Shown: piece by piece, positions 51,805-61,074 of the stretch
Layout: every line of letters begins with the position of its first letter
How positions within the stretch are numbered: the stretch's first letter is position 1
DNA from: Epsilonproteobacteria bacterium UBA4036
Lineage (GTDB): Bacteria > Campylobacterota > Campylobacteria > Campylobacterales > Arcobacteraceae
DNA length: 64,000 nucleotides
Assembly (NCBI GenBank): GCA_002382325.1
Contig: DGAG01000002.1
Location: forward strand, 1-64,000
Direction: 5' to 3'
Made by a program: the position numbers and the translations under genes
The notes under the pieces: model-generated
The model's input: the letters and a program-made list of their open reading frames with translations, nothing else
What the model was told of the DNA's origin: nothing
Databases searched by the model: none

Positions 51805-52785
51805 TTAAATTTTTTTTGAAATTTTTAAAACTTTCTCTTTTTTTTCTATTTTTATAGGGTAAAGTTTTGTCACTGTTTTTAAAAATATTTCCAATTGTGT
51901 AGAAAAGAACTCTCCTGAAATAGTATAGTTTTCCGCTTCTTTGGATAAAAAAGAGACCGATATATTTTTATATTTTGAAAATTCTTCCAAGGCTTCTTTT
52001 AAAGTTGTGTTATCTAAATGGATTCTATTTTCTCTCCAAAGAGCTATCTTTTTTGGATTGACTTTTCCTTGCGTTGCAATCATTCCTTGTTTATTTAAGT
52101 AAGTTATACTGTTTTCTTTTGTCAACATCATTTCATTTTGTTTATCAAAAAAATAAGAAGAGTAGTAGGTTTTGACAATCCCCTCTTCTACATTGATGGT
52201 TGTAGTATCCTTTTTATGTATGACTTCAAACTTTGTTCCAACAACTTCGATATTTATATCATCACTTTTTATAACAAAAGGTCGGTTTTCATCTTTTGCA
52301 ACTTCGAACATGACTCGTCCTTCTTTTAATATCACTTCTCTTTTGCCATTAAAAAACTCTATATTGAGATTCGTTTTTGCATCCAAAGAGAGGCTTGAAC
52401 CATCTGGAAGTTGCTCCTTTATAAGATTCTTAGTATCGGTTACTAAGGTTTTGGAAAATTGCACGGCAAAGGTATTGTTATAGAGTTTAAAAGCTGAAAA
52501 ACATACGATGAACACAATTGCCGCAGCACTTGAAAAATAACTTATTTTTTTCAAAAACTTTTCTTTTCTTATTTGATGATGTGTTCTTGAACTCAATTTT
52601 TGAGCATTTTCTTTTGAGAGAGTTTGTGCCATTTGATGTACAAATTTCATTCGGTTATAGGCTTTTTGATGAGTTGGTTCTTTTAACCAGTTTTCAAATT
52701 CACCTTTTTGATTTTCATCTAATCCCTCGTTTTCACAGGTCAACCAATGTATTGCTTCTTCTTTGATTTTAGTTTCAATATTCAC
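51805..52785 (-). CDS. FecR-family anti-sigma factor
   Basis: A 326-aa protein with a cytoplasmic N-terminal region containing AIHWLTCENEG and FENWLKEPTHQKAYNRM (FecR_N type), one transmembrane helix (about residues 82-103) and a periplasmic FecR domain (LPDGSSLSLDAKTNLNI, VILKEGRVMFEVAKDENRPF, IEVVGTKFEV) followed by an STN-like C-terminal part. It relays occupancy of the TonB receptor to the sigma factor. Its start follows the sigma gene stop immediately. Confidence 0.92.
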   Translation of the reverse strand: MNIETKIKEEAIHWLTCENEGLDENQKGEFENWLKEPTHQKAYNRMKFVHQMAQTLSKENAQKLSSRTHHQIRKEKFLKKISYFSSAAAIVFIVCFSAFKLYNNTFAVQFSKTLVTDTKNLIKEQLPDGSSLSLDAKTNLNIEFFNGKREVILKEGRVMFEVAKDENRPFVIKSDDINIEVVGTKFEVIHKKDTTTINVEEGIVKTYYSSYFFDKQNEMMLTKENSITYLNKQGMIATQGKVNPKKIALWRENRIHLDNTTLKEALEEFSKYKNISVSFLSKEAENYTISGEFFSTQLEIFLKTVTKLYPIKIEKKEKVLKISKKI

Positions 52786-53259
52786 TTAAAATCCTCTCTT
52801 CGCTAATTCTTCTTCAACTTTTATCGTGGCTCTTTTGATCAGTTTTTCAACAGCATTGGATGTTATATCCAACATCAAAGCTATCTCTTTTCTGCTGTAT
52901 CCATCAACAGTATATAAGACAAAAGCTTCTTTAGCTCTTTGTGGTAAGTCATTGACAATGTTCATAAAAATCTTTTCTTGGTCTTCTTGGATTAAAATTT
53001 CTTCGGGTTGCTCATGTATTGGTGAAACATGAAGATATTCTTCATATTCAGTTGTTTTGAGTTTTTGTCTTTCTAACGCTTCATTTATCACCACATTTTT
53101 GGCAATTTTGTATAAATAGGCTCTTTCGTTATTGATTTCTCTTCCGTTTTGTATGTGCAGTACTCGGGTATAAGTCTCTTGTATTACATCTTTGGCTTTT
53201 TCTTTATCGCCAACAAGTTTTTGAGCAAAATATAAAAGTTCATTATAATATTTCAACAT
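52786..53259 (-). CDS. FecI-type ECF sigma factor
   Basis: A 157-aa ECF sigma factor from ATG 53259: region 2 (LLYFAQKLVGDKEKAKDVIQETYTRVL, RAYLYKIAKNVVINEALER) and region 4 (LPQRAKEAFVLYTVDGYSRKEIALMLDITSNAVEKLIKRA). Starts further upstream lack a ribosome-binding site, whereas AGG lies before this ATG. It should drive transcription of the TonB receptor gene when released by the FecR protein. A Fur-box-like sequence lies 28-42 nt upstream. Confidence 0.9.
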   Translation of the reverse strand: MLKYYNELLYFAQKLVGDKEKAKDVIQETYTRVLHIQNGREINNERAYLYKIAKNVVINEALERQKLKTTEYEEYLHVSPIHEQPEEILIQEDQEKIFMNIVNDLPQRAKEAFVLYTVDGYSRKEIALMLDITSNAVEKLIKRATIKVEEELAKRGF

Positions 53260-53286
53260 CAATATACCTAAATCTTTTTGAGAAAC

Positions 53287-53301
53287 ATTATCATAATTAA
53301 A
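53287..53301. promoter_or_regulatory. Fur-box-like sequence upstream of the ECF sigma gene
   Basis: On the minus strand TTAATTATGATAATG, which resembles half of the Fur consensus. It fits iron repression of the sigma factor. By-eye match only. Confidence 0.35.
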
Positions 53302-53358
53302 CTTTAGATTTTCATAAATAAAAAATAAACATGACAAGGAAACAAAAGAAGAGAGTTG

Positions 53359-54669
53359 TTACACTCTCTTCTTTTTAGACTTTTTATACAGTTTGATAAT
53401 CTCTTCTTTGCTTAACTCTCTTTTTAATTTATCCGTCTCTTCTTTGATAATATTACCCAACTCAATGGCTTGATTATTGCTTAATTCTTCACCAAAAAAT
53501 TCACTGATAATAAAACGAACTCCACCTTTTCCTGATTGAGAATTAATTCGTATGATTTTTTCATAATCTCTGTTAATATCTTTTGGATCAATAGGTAAAT
53601 AAGGGACATTCCACTCTTGGCAATTTTGCTTTCTGTAAAAATCCATCCCTTTTTTTATGGCATCTTGATGTCCCCCACTGAACGCGGTAAATATCATTTC
53701 ACCCACATAGGGATGTCGTATATGAGTTTTTATTTGTGTTATTTTTTCAAAAAAATCTTTGACCTCATCAATAAATGATAAATTCAACTTGGGGTTAATG
53801 CCTTGTGAATAAATATTAAAAGCAAATGTAATCAAATCTAAATTTCCAGCTCGTTCACCATTACCAAACAATGTTCCCTCAACTCTGTTTGCCCCTGCTA
53901 AGACAGCTAATTCAGCAGAAGCTATCGCTGTTCCTCTGTCATTGTGTGGATGAACGCTTACAATCAAAGCATCTTTGTTGTGTAAATGATTACACATCCA
54001 CTCTATTCTATCTGCATAAATATTGGGCATACACGCTTCCAATGTATTGGGTAAATTTATTATCATTTTCTTTTCAATGGTTGGTTTAACAGTTTTGATA
54101 ACTTCATTACAGATTTTAAGAGCAAACTCTAAATTGGTTTGAGAAAAACTTTCAGGCGTGTACTCATAAACAATGTTGCCTTCAAACTCTTGTGTAAGTT
54201 CTTTTAAATATTGTATTCCCTCAACTGCCATGTCTATAATTTCTTTATCTGATTTATTAAATACAACACGTCTTTGAAACTCATTGGTAGGATTATACAA
54301 ATGAAAAATCCCATTTTTTACTCCTCTCATGGCTTCAACACTTTTTTGAATCCACTCTTTTTTTGCGGGAATTAATACTTGAATAAAAACATCATCGGGC
54401 ACCAAATTTTCTTCAATTAGTTTCCGTGTAAAATAAAAATCCGTATCACTGGCACTGGGATAACTCACTTCTATATGTTTAAATCCCATCTTAACCAAAC
54501 AGTTAAAATACGCTACTTTTTGTTCGATTGTCAAAGGATTGACTAACGCTTGATTACCATCTCGTAAATCCACACTGCAATATATTGGTGCTTCGTTGAT
54601 TTGATTGTTTGTCCACTTACGTGTGATATTTTTGACAACAGGATATTGTCGATATTTTTTAAATTGCAT
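53359..54669 (-). CDS. 2-isopropylmalate synthase-like enzyme lacking the regulatory domain
   Basis: A 436-aa DRE-TIM metallolyase: YCSVDLRDGNQALVNPL with the catalytic R-D, VHPHNDRGTAIASAELAVLAGANRVEGTLFGNGERAGN with the HxH metal site, and HPYVGEMIFTAFSGGHQDAIKKG. These match the longer bacterial LeuA class, which condenses acetyl-CoA with 2-oxoisovalerate. The protein ends after the linker subdomain (LYKKSKKKRV), so the C-terminal leucine-sensing domain of about 120-130 residues is absent. GGAG precedes ATG 54669. A palindrome overlaps the promoter. Either a feedback-insensitive LeuA or an enzyme with another 2-oxo acid substrate. Confidence 0.85.
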   Translation of the reverse strand: MQFKKYRQYPVVKNITRKWTNNQINEAPIYCSVDLRDGNQALVNPLTIEQKVAYFNCLVKMGFKHIEVSYPSASDTDFYFTRKLIEENLVPDDVFIQVLIPAKKEWIQKSVEAMRGVKNGIFHLYNPTNEFQRRVVFNKSDKEIIDMAVEGIQYLKELTQEFEGNIVYEYTPESFSQTNLEFALKICNEVIKTVKPTIEKKMIINLPNTLEACMPNIYADRIEWMCNHLHNKDALIVSVHPHNDRGTAIASAELAVLAGANRVEGTLFGNGERAGNLDLITFAFNIYSQGINPKLNLSFIDEVKDFFEKITQIKTHIRHPYVGEMIFTAFSGGHQDAIKKGMDFYRKQNCQEWNVPYLPIDPKDINRDYEKIIRINSQSGKGGVRFIISEFFGEELSNNQAIELGNIIKEETDKLKRELSKEEIIKLYKKSKKKRV

Positions 54670-54703
54670 TATTTTCTCCATTATGAAATAATTAATAAAT
54701 TGT

Positions 54704-54721
54704 AATGACCATTCAGTCATT
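54704..54721. promoter_or_regulatory. Palindromic operator over the IPMS-like promoter
   Basis: AATGAC-CATTCA-GTCATT, a 6-bp inverted repeat with 6-nt spacer of the TetR-operator kind. On the minus strand a -10-like TACAAT begins at its downstream edge, so a bound protein would block the promoter. Confidence 0.5.
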
Positions 54722-54894
54722 GCACTAAAATACGAAATATATAAAGGGATGTAAGATATTAGAGGCTAAGAAGAAGCAGTAGTGAAAGAATCGTTGTGTT
54801 TGGTGATATGTAGTTTATATGGATCTGCATAGAATCTCCTTTTTTGATTTGTTTCGTATTGTAATTGAAAAATAAAAAAAAATCTTGTACAAAA

Positions 54895-55677
54895 TTAACA
54901 TTTGGAAATATTTTTTTGATACTCTTTGGGTGAGATTTGAAATATTCGTTTAAAACTTCTGTTTAAATGGCTTTGGTCAAAAAAACCACTGTTTTGAGTC
55001 ACTTCAACAATGGATAAATCAGAAGCCAATAACTCTTTGGCAAAATGCACTTTTTTATTTAAAATATAAGAGTGAATAGGAAGTCCAAACTCTTTTTTAA
55101 ATACACGGATTAAGTGAACAACACTTAAATTAAACATCAAAGCTAAATCATTTAGAATAAGTTCTTCAAGATAATTTTTATCTAAATATTGTTTGATCTG
55201 TAAAGCCAATATTGATTCAGTTTGTTCATTGTTTGATTTTAATTCAAAGGGAAAAAGTATCAAACAAAAAGAGAAAAACATCTCTTCTTTTTCTATTAAA
55301 CTTATTTTATCATTTAATAAACATTCACACAAATTGATAAAACTTTTGCAAATATTTTTTTGTTTGATTATTTCATAAGGCACCCTAAAATTGATGTTTA
55401 TTTTTTTTAGATACTCTTTGTGTAAATACAAAACATATCCCTCTTTTGATTCTTTATTCAGTGTAGCACAGTGAGGAATATCGTTATTTATAATGCCAAT
55501 TTCATTGGGTAAAAGTTCAAGAGAAGCATCATTGAAAATCAAGTTCAATGACCCTTTTTTAATGGCAGTAATAGTAAGTTCTTCATGTAAATGCATTTTT
55601 GTACAATCAGGGATATCTTGTACATATCGTAACTCTAGGAAGTTAAGTTTTGAGTTTCTAAAAATATTTGATTTCAT
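54895..55677 (-). CDS. AraC-family transcriptional regulator
   Basis: A 260-aa regulator. The N-terminal cupin-like sensing half (MHLHEELTITAIKKGSLNLIF, IINNDIPHCATLN) precedes two helix-turn-helix units (LALMFNLSVVHLIRVFKKEFGLPIHSYI and VTQNSGFFDQSHLNRSFKRIFQISPKEYQ). Targets are unknown; the neighbouring IPMS-like gene and siderophore-uptake genes are candidates. It lies just after the sodB terminator. Confidence 0.88.
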   Translation of the reverse strand: MKSNIFRNSKLNFLELRYVQDIPDCTKMHLHEELTITAIKKGSLNLIFNDASLELLPNEIGIINNDIPHCATLNKESKEGYVLYLHKEYLKKININFRVPYEIIKQKNICKSFINLCECLLNDKISLIEKEEMFFSFCLILFPFELKSNNEQTESILALQIKQYLDKNYLEELILNDLALMFNLSVVHLIRVFKKEFGLPIHSYILNKKVHFAKELLASDLSIVEVTQNSGFFDQSHLNRSFKRIFQISPKEYQKNISKC

Positions 55678-55685
55678 TAATTAAA

Positions 55686-55707
55686 AAGTATGGAAAAATC
55701 CATACTT
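55686..55707 (-). terminator. sodB terminator
   Basis: AAGTATGGA / TCCATACTT, 9-bp stem with a 4-nt loop, followed on the minus strand by TTTTAATT. It lies 5 nt after the sodB stop. Confidence 0.8.
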
Positions 55708-55711
55708 CCTT

Positions 55712-56287
55712 TTATCCCAGATTTTGCTCTACAAAATCCCAGTTTACGAGTTTCCAAAAGTTTTCTAAATATTTGGGTCGGGCATTTCTTACATCGATAT
55801 AATACGCGTGTTCCCACACATCACAGACCAAAAGAGGTTTAAGATTGTCTGTTAATGGATTTGCCGCATTAGAAGTGGTGATAATTTTTAAGGCTTTGTT
55901 TTCATCTTGAACCAACCAAGCCCAACCCGAACCAAAATGCCCAACGGCTTTTGCGGTAAACTCTTCTTTAAACTTTTCTACTGAACCAAAAGCTTGAGTT
56001 AAAGCGGTTTCAACTTTTGAAGAAATTGCTGTTTGATTTGGCGTTAAACTTTGCCAAAAAAAGTCGTGATTATAAACTTGTGCAGCATTATTAAAAAGTC
56101 CACCCTCTGAACCTAACACGATTTCAACCAAAGTTGAATTTTCAAATTGAGTCCCTGCGATTAAATTGTTTAAATTATTCACATAGGTTTGGTGGTGTTT
56201 TCCATAGTGATACTCCAACGTCTCTTTTGACATCAAAGGTTCTAAGGCACCTTGTGCATACGGTAAGGTCATAAGTTCATGTTTCAT
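55712..56287 (-). CDS. sodB: Fe-type superoxide dismutase
   Basis: A 191-aa enzyme converting superoxide to peroxide and oxygen. Metal ligands are visible: His in LEYHYGKHHQTYVNNLN, His in YNHDFFWQSL, and Asp/His in CDVWEHAYYIDV. The GSGWAWLV motif and AQ VYNHDFFW region fit the iron form. No signal peptide, so cytoplasmic. It is a single gene with its own terminator. Confidence 0.95.
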   Translation of the reverse strand: MKHELMTLPYAQGALEPLMSKETLEYHYGKHHQTYVNNLNNLIAGTQFENSTLVEIVLGSEGGLFNNAAQVYNHDFFWQSLTPNQTAISSKVETALTQAFGSVEKFKEEFTAKAVGHFGSGWAWLVQDENKALKIITTSNAANPLTDNLKPLLVCDVWEHAYYIDVRNARPKYLENFWKLVNWDFVEQNLG

Positions 56288-56380
56288 GGTACATCCTTTT
56301 AGAATAGTTTTTTATCTGTTAAAGAGTACTCTTTTTTTGATATTGTTTGTCTTAGTTAAAAAAGTATTTGATTTTTTTAA

Positions 56381-56408
56381 AAAAAATAGCCTGAAAGCTA
56401 TCTTTTTT
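56381..56408 (-). terminator. ppaC terminator
   Basis: AAAAAATAGC / GCTAT-C-TTTTTT with a 6-nt loop, overlapping the stop codon of the pyrophosphatase gene. It gives a U-tail on the minus strand. Confidence 0.7.
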
Positions 56409-57327
56409 ATGCGAACGCAGGTTCTAAGAAAGGGATGATTTGTTTTTTTCTGCTTAAACATCCATCTATCCAAACTTTGCCATCGACAAGTTTGCAGTTG
56501 AAGGCTTTTTCAAAAATTGAAGAATCTTGTGATGACACCAGTACTTCACTTCCTTCTTTCATAATATCCGTTAAAATCAAACAAGCGGTGTGTAAGTTTT
56601 CTTCTTCTCTTAATTTTTCTAAATCTTTTTGTAAAGCCTCTTTCACCTCATCAAATATGCTTAAATCAATCACTTCTAACTGACCAATTCCTACTTGATT
56701 GCCGTGCATATCAAACGGTTTGTAATCTCTTAAAATCAACTCACGTACAGGCACACCACTTACGGCTGATTTGACTTTGAACATCTCCATTCCTAAAGCT
56801 CCAAAGTCTTCAATCCCTGCAATTTGTGCTAACTCACGTACGACTTTAATATCTAAATCCGTACATGTGGGTGATTTGAAAATTACGGTATCTGATAAAA
56901 TCGCACACATCATAATTCCTGCAATATTTTTGGGAATTTCGACTTTATGATAATCGTACATCTCTTTAACAATGGTGTTGGTGCATCCAACGGGTCGAAT
57001 CCAACACTCTAACGGTGTTGATGTGGTTAAATCACCCAATTTATGATGATCAACAATACCTACAATCGTGGCTTTCTCAATATCTTTAGGTGCTTGTCCT
57101 TTATCTGAATAATCGGTGATAAAAATTTCTTCACCTGCAAATGAAGTTTTTAATAAAGGGGCTTCAAAACCAAATTTATCTAAGATAAATTGTGTTTCAG
57201 GATTCACTTCACCTTGTCGAGCAGGAGTTGCTTCTCGTCCGATTTGATTGAGTAAATATGCCAATGAAATGGCAGAACAAATAGAGTCTGAATCGGGCGT
57301 GGTGTGTCCACAAGTATAAATTGCCAT
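56407..57327 (-). CDS. ppaC: Manganese-dependent inorganic pyrophosphatase
   Basis: A 306-aa DHH-family enzyme: GHTTPDSDSICSA at the N-terminus supplies the first metal ligands, FITDYSDKGQAP follows, and VGIVDHHKLGDL is the DHH signature. The C-terminal DHHA2 domain ends CLSRKKQIIPFLEPAF. Length is typical of family II. It hydrolyses pyrophosphate released by biosynthesis. Confidence 0.95.
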   Translation of the reverse strand: MAIYTCGHTTPDSDSICSAISLAYLLNQIGREATPARQGEVNPETQFILDKFGFEAPLLKTSFAGEEIFITDYSDKGQAPKDIEKATIVGIVDHHKLGDLTTSTPLECWIRPVGCTNTIVKEMYDYHKVEIPKNIAGIMMCAILSDTVIFKSPTCTDLDIKVVRELAQIAGIEDFGALGMEMFKVKSAVSGVPVRELILRDYKPFDMHGNQVGIGQLEVIDLSIFDEVKEALQKDLEKLREEENLHTACLILTDIMKEGSEVLVSSQDSSIFEKAFNCKLVDGKVWIDGCLSRKKQIIPFLEPAFA

Positions 57328-57418
57328 ATGTTTTCCTATAATTTTTTCGCCATTTTATCTAAAGTATAGTTAGGGAAGTTTTAAATATACTATTTAACAA
57401 AAATTATAAGGAGCAAAG

Positions 57419-57913
57419 ATGAAACACCTTTACTTAATTCGTCATGCCAAATCATCTTGGAGCAATCCTTTGTTGGATGATTTTGATCGTCCTTTAAATC
57501 AACGAGGAAAAAATGACGCCCCGTTGATGGCAAAGGTATTACTCGAAAAAAAGATTTTCCCTGATTTAATTCTTTCATCTCCTGCAAAACGTGCTAAAAC
57601 TACGGCTGAAATCTTTACTGAACAACTCAATTTTACAAGCGATATTGCCTTTGAAAAAAGTTTGTATTTAACTTCAACGAAAACCCTACTGGATATTTTA
57701 CATCGTATTCCCAATACCTACAACACCGTTTTTTTATTTGGTCATAATCCCGAATTAACCCAATTTACCAATGAACTTAACTCTGCATATATTGACAATA
57801 TACCTACGTGTGGAATTGTCGGATTTGAGTTTTTTATTCAAAGTTGGAACGAATTGTGCAAGCAAAATTCAACATTGACTTTATTTGAGTTTCCCAAAAA
57901 ATATAAAGAATAA
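57419..57913 (+). CDS. SixA-like histidine phosphatase
   Basis: A 164-aa histidine-phosphatase superfamily protein: YLIRHAKSSW (RHG-type motif), LNQRGKNDAPLMAKVL, SSPAKRAKTTAEIF and FGHNPELTQF. SixA dephosphorylates His on phosphotransfer proteins; the substrate here is unknown. AAGGAG precedes the ATG. It is divergent from ppaC. Confidence 0.87.
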   Translation: MKHLYLIRHAKSSWSNPLLDDFDRPLNQRGKNDAPLMAKVLLEKKIFPDLILSSPAKRAKTTAEIFTEQLNFTSDIAFEKSLYLTSTKTLLDILHRIPNTYNTVFLFGHNPELTQFTNELNSAYIDNIPTCGIVGFEFFIQSWNELCKQNSTLTLFEFPKKYKE

Positions 57914-57917
57914 ATGG

Positions 57918-57923
57918 TATAAT
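57918..57923 (+). promoter_or_regulatory. -10 box of the ferritin gene
   Basis: TATAAT 22 nt before the ATG at 57946, with AAGGAG as ribosome-binding site. It predicts a very short leader. Confidence 0.6.
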
Positions 57924-57945
57924 CAATCACACAAAAGGAGTTTTC

Positions 57946-58458
57946 ATGATACATAAAAATTTACAACAAGCCTTAATTGAACAATTAAACAAAGAGTTTC
58001 ACTCAGCTTACATCTATTTAGGGATGAGTGCATACTGTTCCAAAGAGGGTTTTAATGGTGCTTCAAACTGGTTTTTGGTGCAATATCAAGAAGAAGTTGC
58101 CCACGGGATGAAACTGTTTAAGTACCTTGAAGACCAAAATGTAGAAATCACCCTGCCTGCAATTGAATCAGTAAGTGTTGAGTTTAGCTCTTTGTTAGAC
58201 GTTTTTGAAAAATCGTTGGCACATGAGCAGTATATGACGCAAAATCTTAATAATCTTTCTGATATTGCCATGAGAGAAAAAGACCATGCGACTTATAATT
58301 TGCTGCAATGGTATGTTACAGAACAAGTTGAAGAAGAATCAAATGTCAACGCCATTATTGACCACATCAAACTTGTAGGCGACAACGGCTATGGTTTATA
58401 CACGATTGACAAAGAGTTAGCCACACGAGTTTTTGTCGATCCAACGACAGCAGCATAA
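57946..58458 (+). CDS. ftn: Non-haem ferritin
   Basis: A 170-aa four-helix ferritin. The ferroxidase-site residues are present: Glu in LNKEFHSAYIYLGM, Glu and His in YQEEVAHGMKLFKYLED, and EQVEEESNVNAIIDHI. It stores iron in the cytoplasm and fits the iron-uptake and SOD genes nearby. It has its own promoter and a shared terminator. Confidence 0.94.
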   Translation: MIHKNLQQALIEQLNKEFHSAYIYLGMSAYCSKEGFNGASNWFLVQYQEEVAHGMKLFKYLEDQNVEITLPAIESVSVEFSSLLDVFEKSLAHEQYMTQNLNNLSDIAMREKDHATYNLLQWYVTEQVEEESNVNAIIDHIKLVGDNGYGLYTIDKELATRVFVDPTTAA

Positions 58459-58463
58459 AAGCA

Positions 58464-58490
58464 ACAAAGTCCTAACTTTTAGGACTTTGT
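58464..58490. terminator. Bidirectional terminator between ferritin and MFS genes
   Basis: ACAAAGTCCTAA / TTAGGACTTTGT, 12-bp perfect stem with loop CTT, followed by TTT. The left arm overlaps the 3' end of the convergent MFS gene. Confidence 0.88.
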
Positions 58491-59653
58491 TTTACCAGTG
58501 TTGTTTCTAACCCTTGTTGTGGATTTTTAGGAATTAAAAAAGAAAGAATAAAAGAACATAATGCAATTAATGCTCCAATAATAAAAACCAATGAATTTGA
58601 ATATAACCAAAGAAGCCCCAATACCAATGGCAAAAATACTGCTGCAATATGATTGATTGTAAAACTTACCGCACTTGCTGTTGAGATATCTTTAGGATTG
58701 GCAATCTTTTGAAAATACGTTTTTAATGCTAAACTCATAGAAAATAACAGATGATCAATAAGATATAAGCCAAATGCAATATAGACATTATCTACAAAAG
58801 CATATGCTGTAAAAACAATAACTAGCCCAAAATATTCTAAACGAAGCGTTAAATGCTCACCAAACTTATGAATAAACCTTCCAATTTTAGGTGCAAAATA
58901 AATATTGATTAAGGCATTTAAAAAAAGAAGTATCACCATGTTTTCAATATCGACACCAAATTTTTCTACCAATAAAAACCCTGCAAAAACTACAAAAATT
59001 TGCCGACGTGCTCCTGCAAGGAGTGTTAAAAGGTAAAATAACCAATACTCTTTTCGTAAATTTAATCTTTTTTCTTGAACCACATCTTCTTTAAAATTTT
59101 CAAAAAAAATCCAACACACTATTCCAAGAATGACCGTTATTCCACCAAAAATCAAATAAACATCTTTATAGGGTAACTCAAAATATTTCATCATCAAAAA
59201 AATTAATACAAATACCAATACACCAGTAAAAGACTTAACTGCTGTTATTCGTCCTAAGACAAGGGGTGCTCGATTTTTGTCCAACCATTGAAGAGAAAGA
59301 GATTGATTGAGTGTTTCTAAATAATGAAAACCAACAGACATAATAACTGTAGTCACATACAACCCAATAGCACTAGGAAAATAGCCTGTAAGTAATGTTC
59401 CAAATCCCAATAAAATCATTGAAAGATATACCAAACGTTGCTGTGCAATAAAGTATAATACCAAAACTACGGTAAAAGCCAAAAAACCTGGAATTTCACG
59501 TAAACTTTGTAAAATACCTATTTGACTTCCATTAAAAGAAGCAACTTCTACCACAAAATTATTTAATAAACTCATCCATGCAGAAAAAGAAAAAAGCATA
59601 GCAATTGACATTATATACAGTAATGCCTCTTTGGATTTGAAAAGATTTTTCAT
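58472..59653 (-). CDS. Major facilitator superfamily transporter
   Basis: A 393-aa protein with about 12 hydrophobic segments. The N-terminal half (SLLNNFVVEVASFNGSQIGILQSLREIPGF) and GRITAVKSFTGVLVF are MFS-like. The substrate is unknown. The ATG overlaps the upstream TSUP-family gene by 4 nt, so the two transporters are made together. Confidence 0.85.
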   Translation of the reverse strand: MKNLFKSKEALLYIMSIAMLFSFSAWMSLLNNFVVEVASFNGSQIGILQSLREIPGFLAFTVVLVLYFIAQQRLVYLSMILLGFGTLLTGYFPSAIGLYVTTVIMSVGFHYLETLNQSLSLQWLDKNRAPLVLGRITAVKSFTGVLVFVLIFLMMKYFELPYKDVYLIFGGITVILGIVCWIFFENFKEDVVQEKRLNLRKEYWLFYLLTLLAGARRQIFVVFAGFLLVEKFGVDIENMVILLFLNALINIYFAPKIGRFIHKFGEHLTLRLEYFGLVIVFTAYAFVDNVYIAFGLYLIDHLLFSMSLALKTYFQKIANPKDISTASAVSFTINHIAAVFLPLVLGLLWLYSNSLVFIIGALIALCSFILSFLIPKNPQQGLETTLVKQSPKS

Positions 59654-60366
59654 AGCACTAAAGAAATGATTAGTTTAATTGCAAGGAGAGATAAAAGAAG
59701 TTTAAGAATCAATTCAAACTTTTTACCATCTATTCTATTTCGTAGTTTAGTCCCTACAAAACTACCTAGAACTGCCCCAATAATCATAAAAATCAAAACT
59801 CCTATATAATCAAAAAACACAAACCCAAAATAGATAAATACAAACACCTTTAAAATATGAGTAATACTCATCAGTGCTGCACCCGTTGCTACAACTTTAT
59901 CTTTGTCTTTAAAATCTTTTAACAGCAACGTCATGGTTAAAGGACCCGTTGCCCCTACAACTATGGAAAGCCCCGTTTGAAAAAAACCTGCTAAAAAATA
60001 ACTCTCATAGCGTTTGATTTTTTCATTAAATTTCTCACTCCACAATGAAAGCAAAATATACACCCCAATAAATAAAGGCACATACTCTAAGGAAATAAAA
60101 CTTAAAATCGAAGCAAACAAAGCAATACCTAAAAAAGAGCCTACGAGGAATTTAGGTATGACTTGATATTGTACCTCTTTGTATCCAAAAAATGCTCGAC
60201 TGACATTACTGGACATTTGTGTTAAGCCATGCACAGGGATAAGTGCATTTAGGGGCAAAAAGGAAGGTAAGATGGCAATAAGCATCATGCCACCACCAAT
60301 TCCAACCACTCCTGCAATGGTTGAAGTGATAAAAGCAATCAATAACAGTGTCAATTCTAATAACAT
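59650..60366 (-). CDS. TSUP-family (TauE/SafE) membrane transporter
   Basis: A 238-aa protein with seven to eight transmembrane segments. The N-terminal ITSTIAGVVGIGGGMMLIAILPSFLP and the mid-protein FFQTGLSIVVGATGPLTMTLLL are the repeated TauE motifs. Members export or import sulfur-containing anions; the substrate here is unknown. It is coupled to the MFS gene. Confidence 0.88.
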   Translation of the reverse strand: MLLELTLLLIAFITSTIAGVVGIGGGMMLIAILPSFLPLNALIPVHGLTQMSSNVSRAFFGYKEVQYQVIPKFLVGSFLGIALFASILSFISLEYVPLFIGVYILLSLWSEKFNEKIKRYESYFLAGFFQTGLSIVVGATGPLTMTLLLKDFKDKDKVVATGAALMSITHILKVFVFIYFGFVFFDYIGVLIFMIIGAVLGSFVGTKLRNRIDGKKFELILKLLLSLLAIKLIISLVL

Positions 60367-60425
60367 AATGGTTTTAAATCCTCAAATTAGTTTGCATATT
60401 ATAACAAGTGTTTATTAATTCACAG

Positions 60426-60431
60426 TATAAT
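60426..60431 (+). promoter_or_regulatory. -10 box of the DsbA-like gene
   Basis: TATAAT 19 nt before the ATG at 60451, with AAGGAG as ribosome-binding site. Confidence 0.5.
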
Positions 60432-60450
60432 TAACAAAAAGGAGTTTGCC

Positions 60451-61074
60451 ATGCTTGCTACTTTATATTATGTCCATGACCCAATGTGTTCTTGGTGCTA
60501 TGCGTTTAAACCCATACTTGATAGTATTAAAACAAAACTTAGTAAAGAAATCAACTTGGTGTATGTGTGTGGTGGTTTAGCCAAACATACCGATGAAGTA
60601 ATGCCAAAAGATCAACAAGAAAAAATCAAATCCATCTGGAAACAAATTGAGCAAGAAATAGGCACAAAATTCAATTACGACTTTTGGGAGAAAAACACTC
60701 CACAAAGAGCCACCTATTTAGCGTGTCAAGCACTGATTTTAGCGCGACAAAATAACAAAGAAGAAGCGATGCTTGAAGCCATTCAAAAAGCCTATTATCA
60801 AAAAGCCCTCAATCCTTCCAAAACAGAAGTCCTGGCCAAACTTGCCCACGAAATTGGTTTGGACAAAAAACATTTTGAAACGCATTTAAATACCCAAGAA
60901 ACCCAACAATTGCTTGAAGGAGATTTGAATTTACGACGTAAACTGGGCGTAAGGGTTTTTCCTACTTTGCTTTTAAAATATAAAAAAGAGAGTTATCCTA
61001 TTGGCATCAATTTTAATGACAGTGCTAAAATCATTGAACAAATTGAAGATTTAAGTAAAAACACCTACTTCTAA
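60451..61074 (+). CDS. DsbA-family (FrnE-like) thioredoxin-fold protein
   Basis: A 207-aa protein with the CXXC site CSWC at residues 13-16 (HDPMCSWCYAFKP) and a helical insertion. The cis-Pro region is VRVFPTLLL. No signal peptide, so it is a cytoplasmic member like FrnE, which helps in disulfide or oxidative-stress chemistry. Its 3' end overlaps the convergent radical SAM gene by 4 nt. Confidence 0.87.
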   Translation: MLATLYYVHDPMCSWCYAFKPILDSIKTKLSKEINLVYVCGGLAKHTDEVMPKDQQEKIKSIWKQIEQEIGTKFNYDFWEKNTPQRATYLACQALILARQNNKEEAMLEAIQKAYYQKALNPSKTEVLAKLAHEIGLDKKHFETHLNTQETQQLLEGDLNLRRKLGVRVFPTLLLKYKKESYPIGINFNDSAKIIEQIEDLSKNTYF

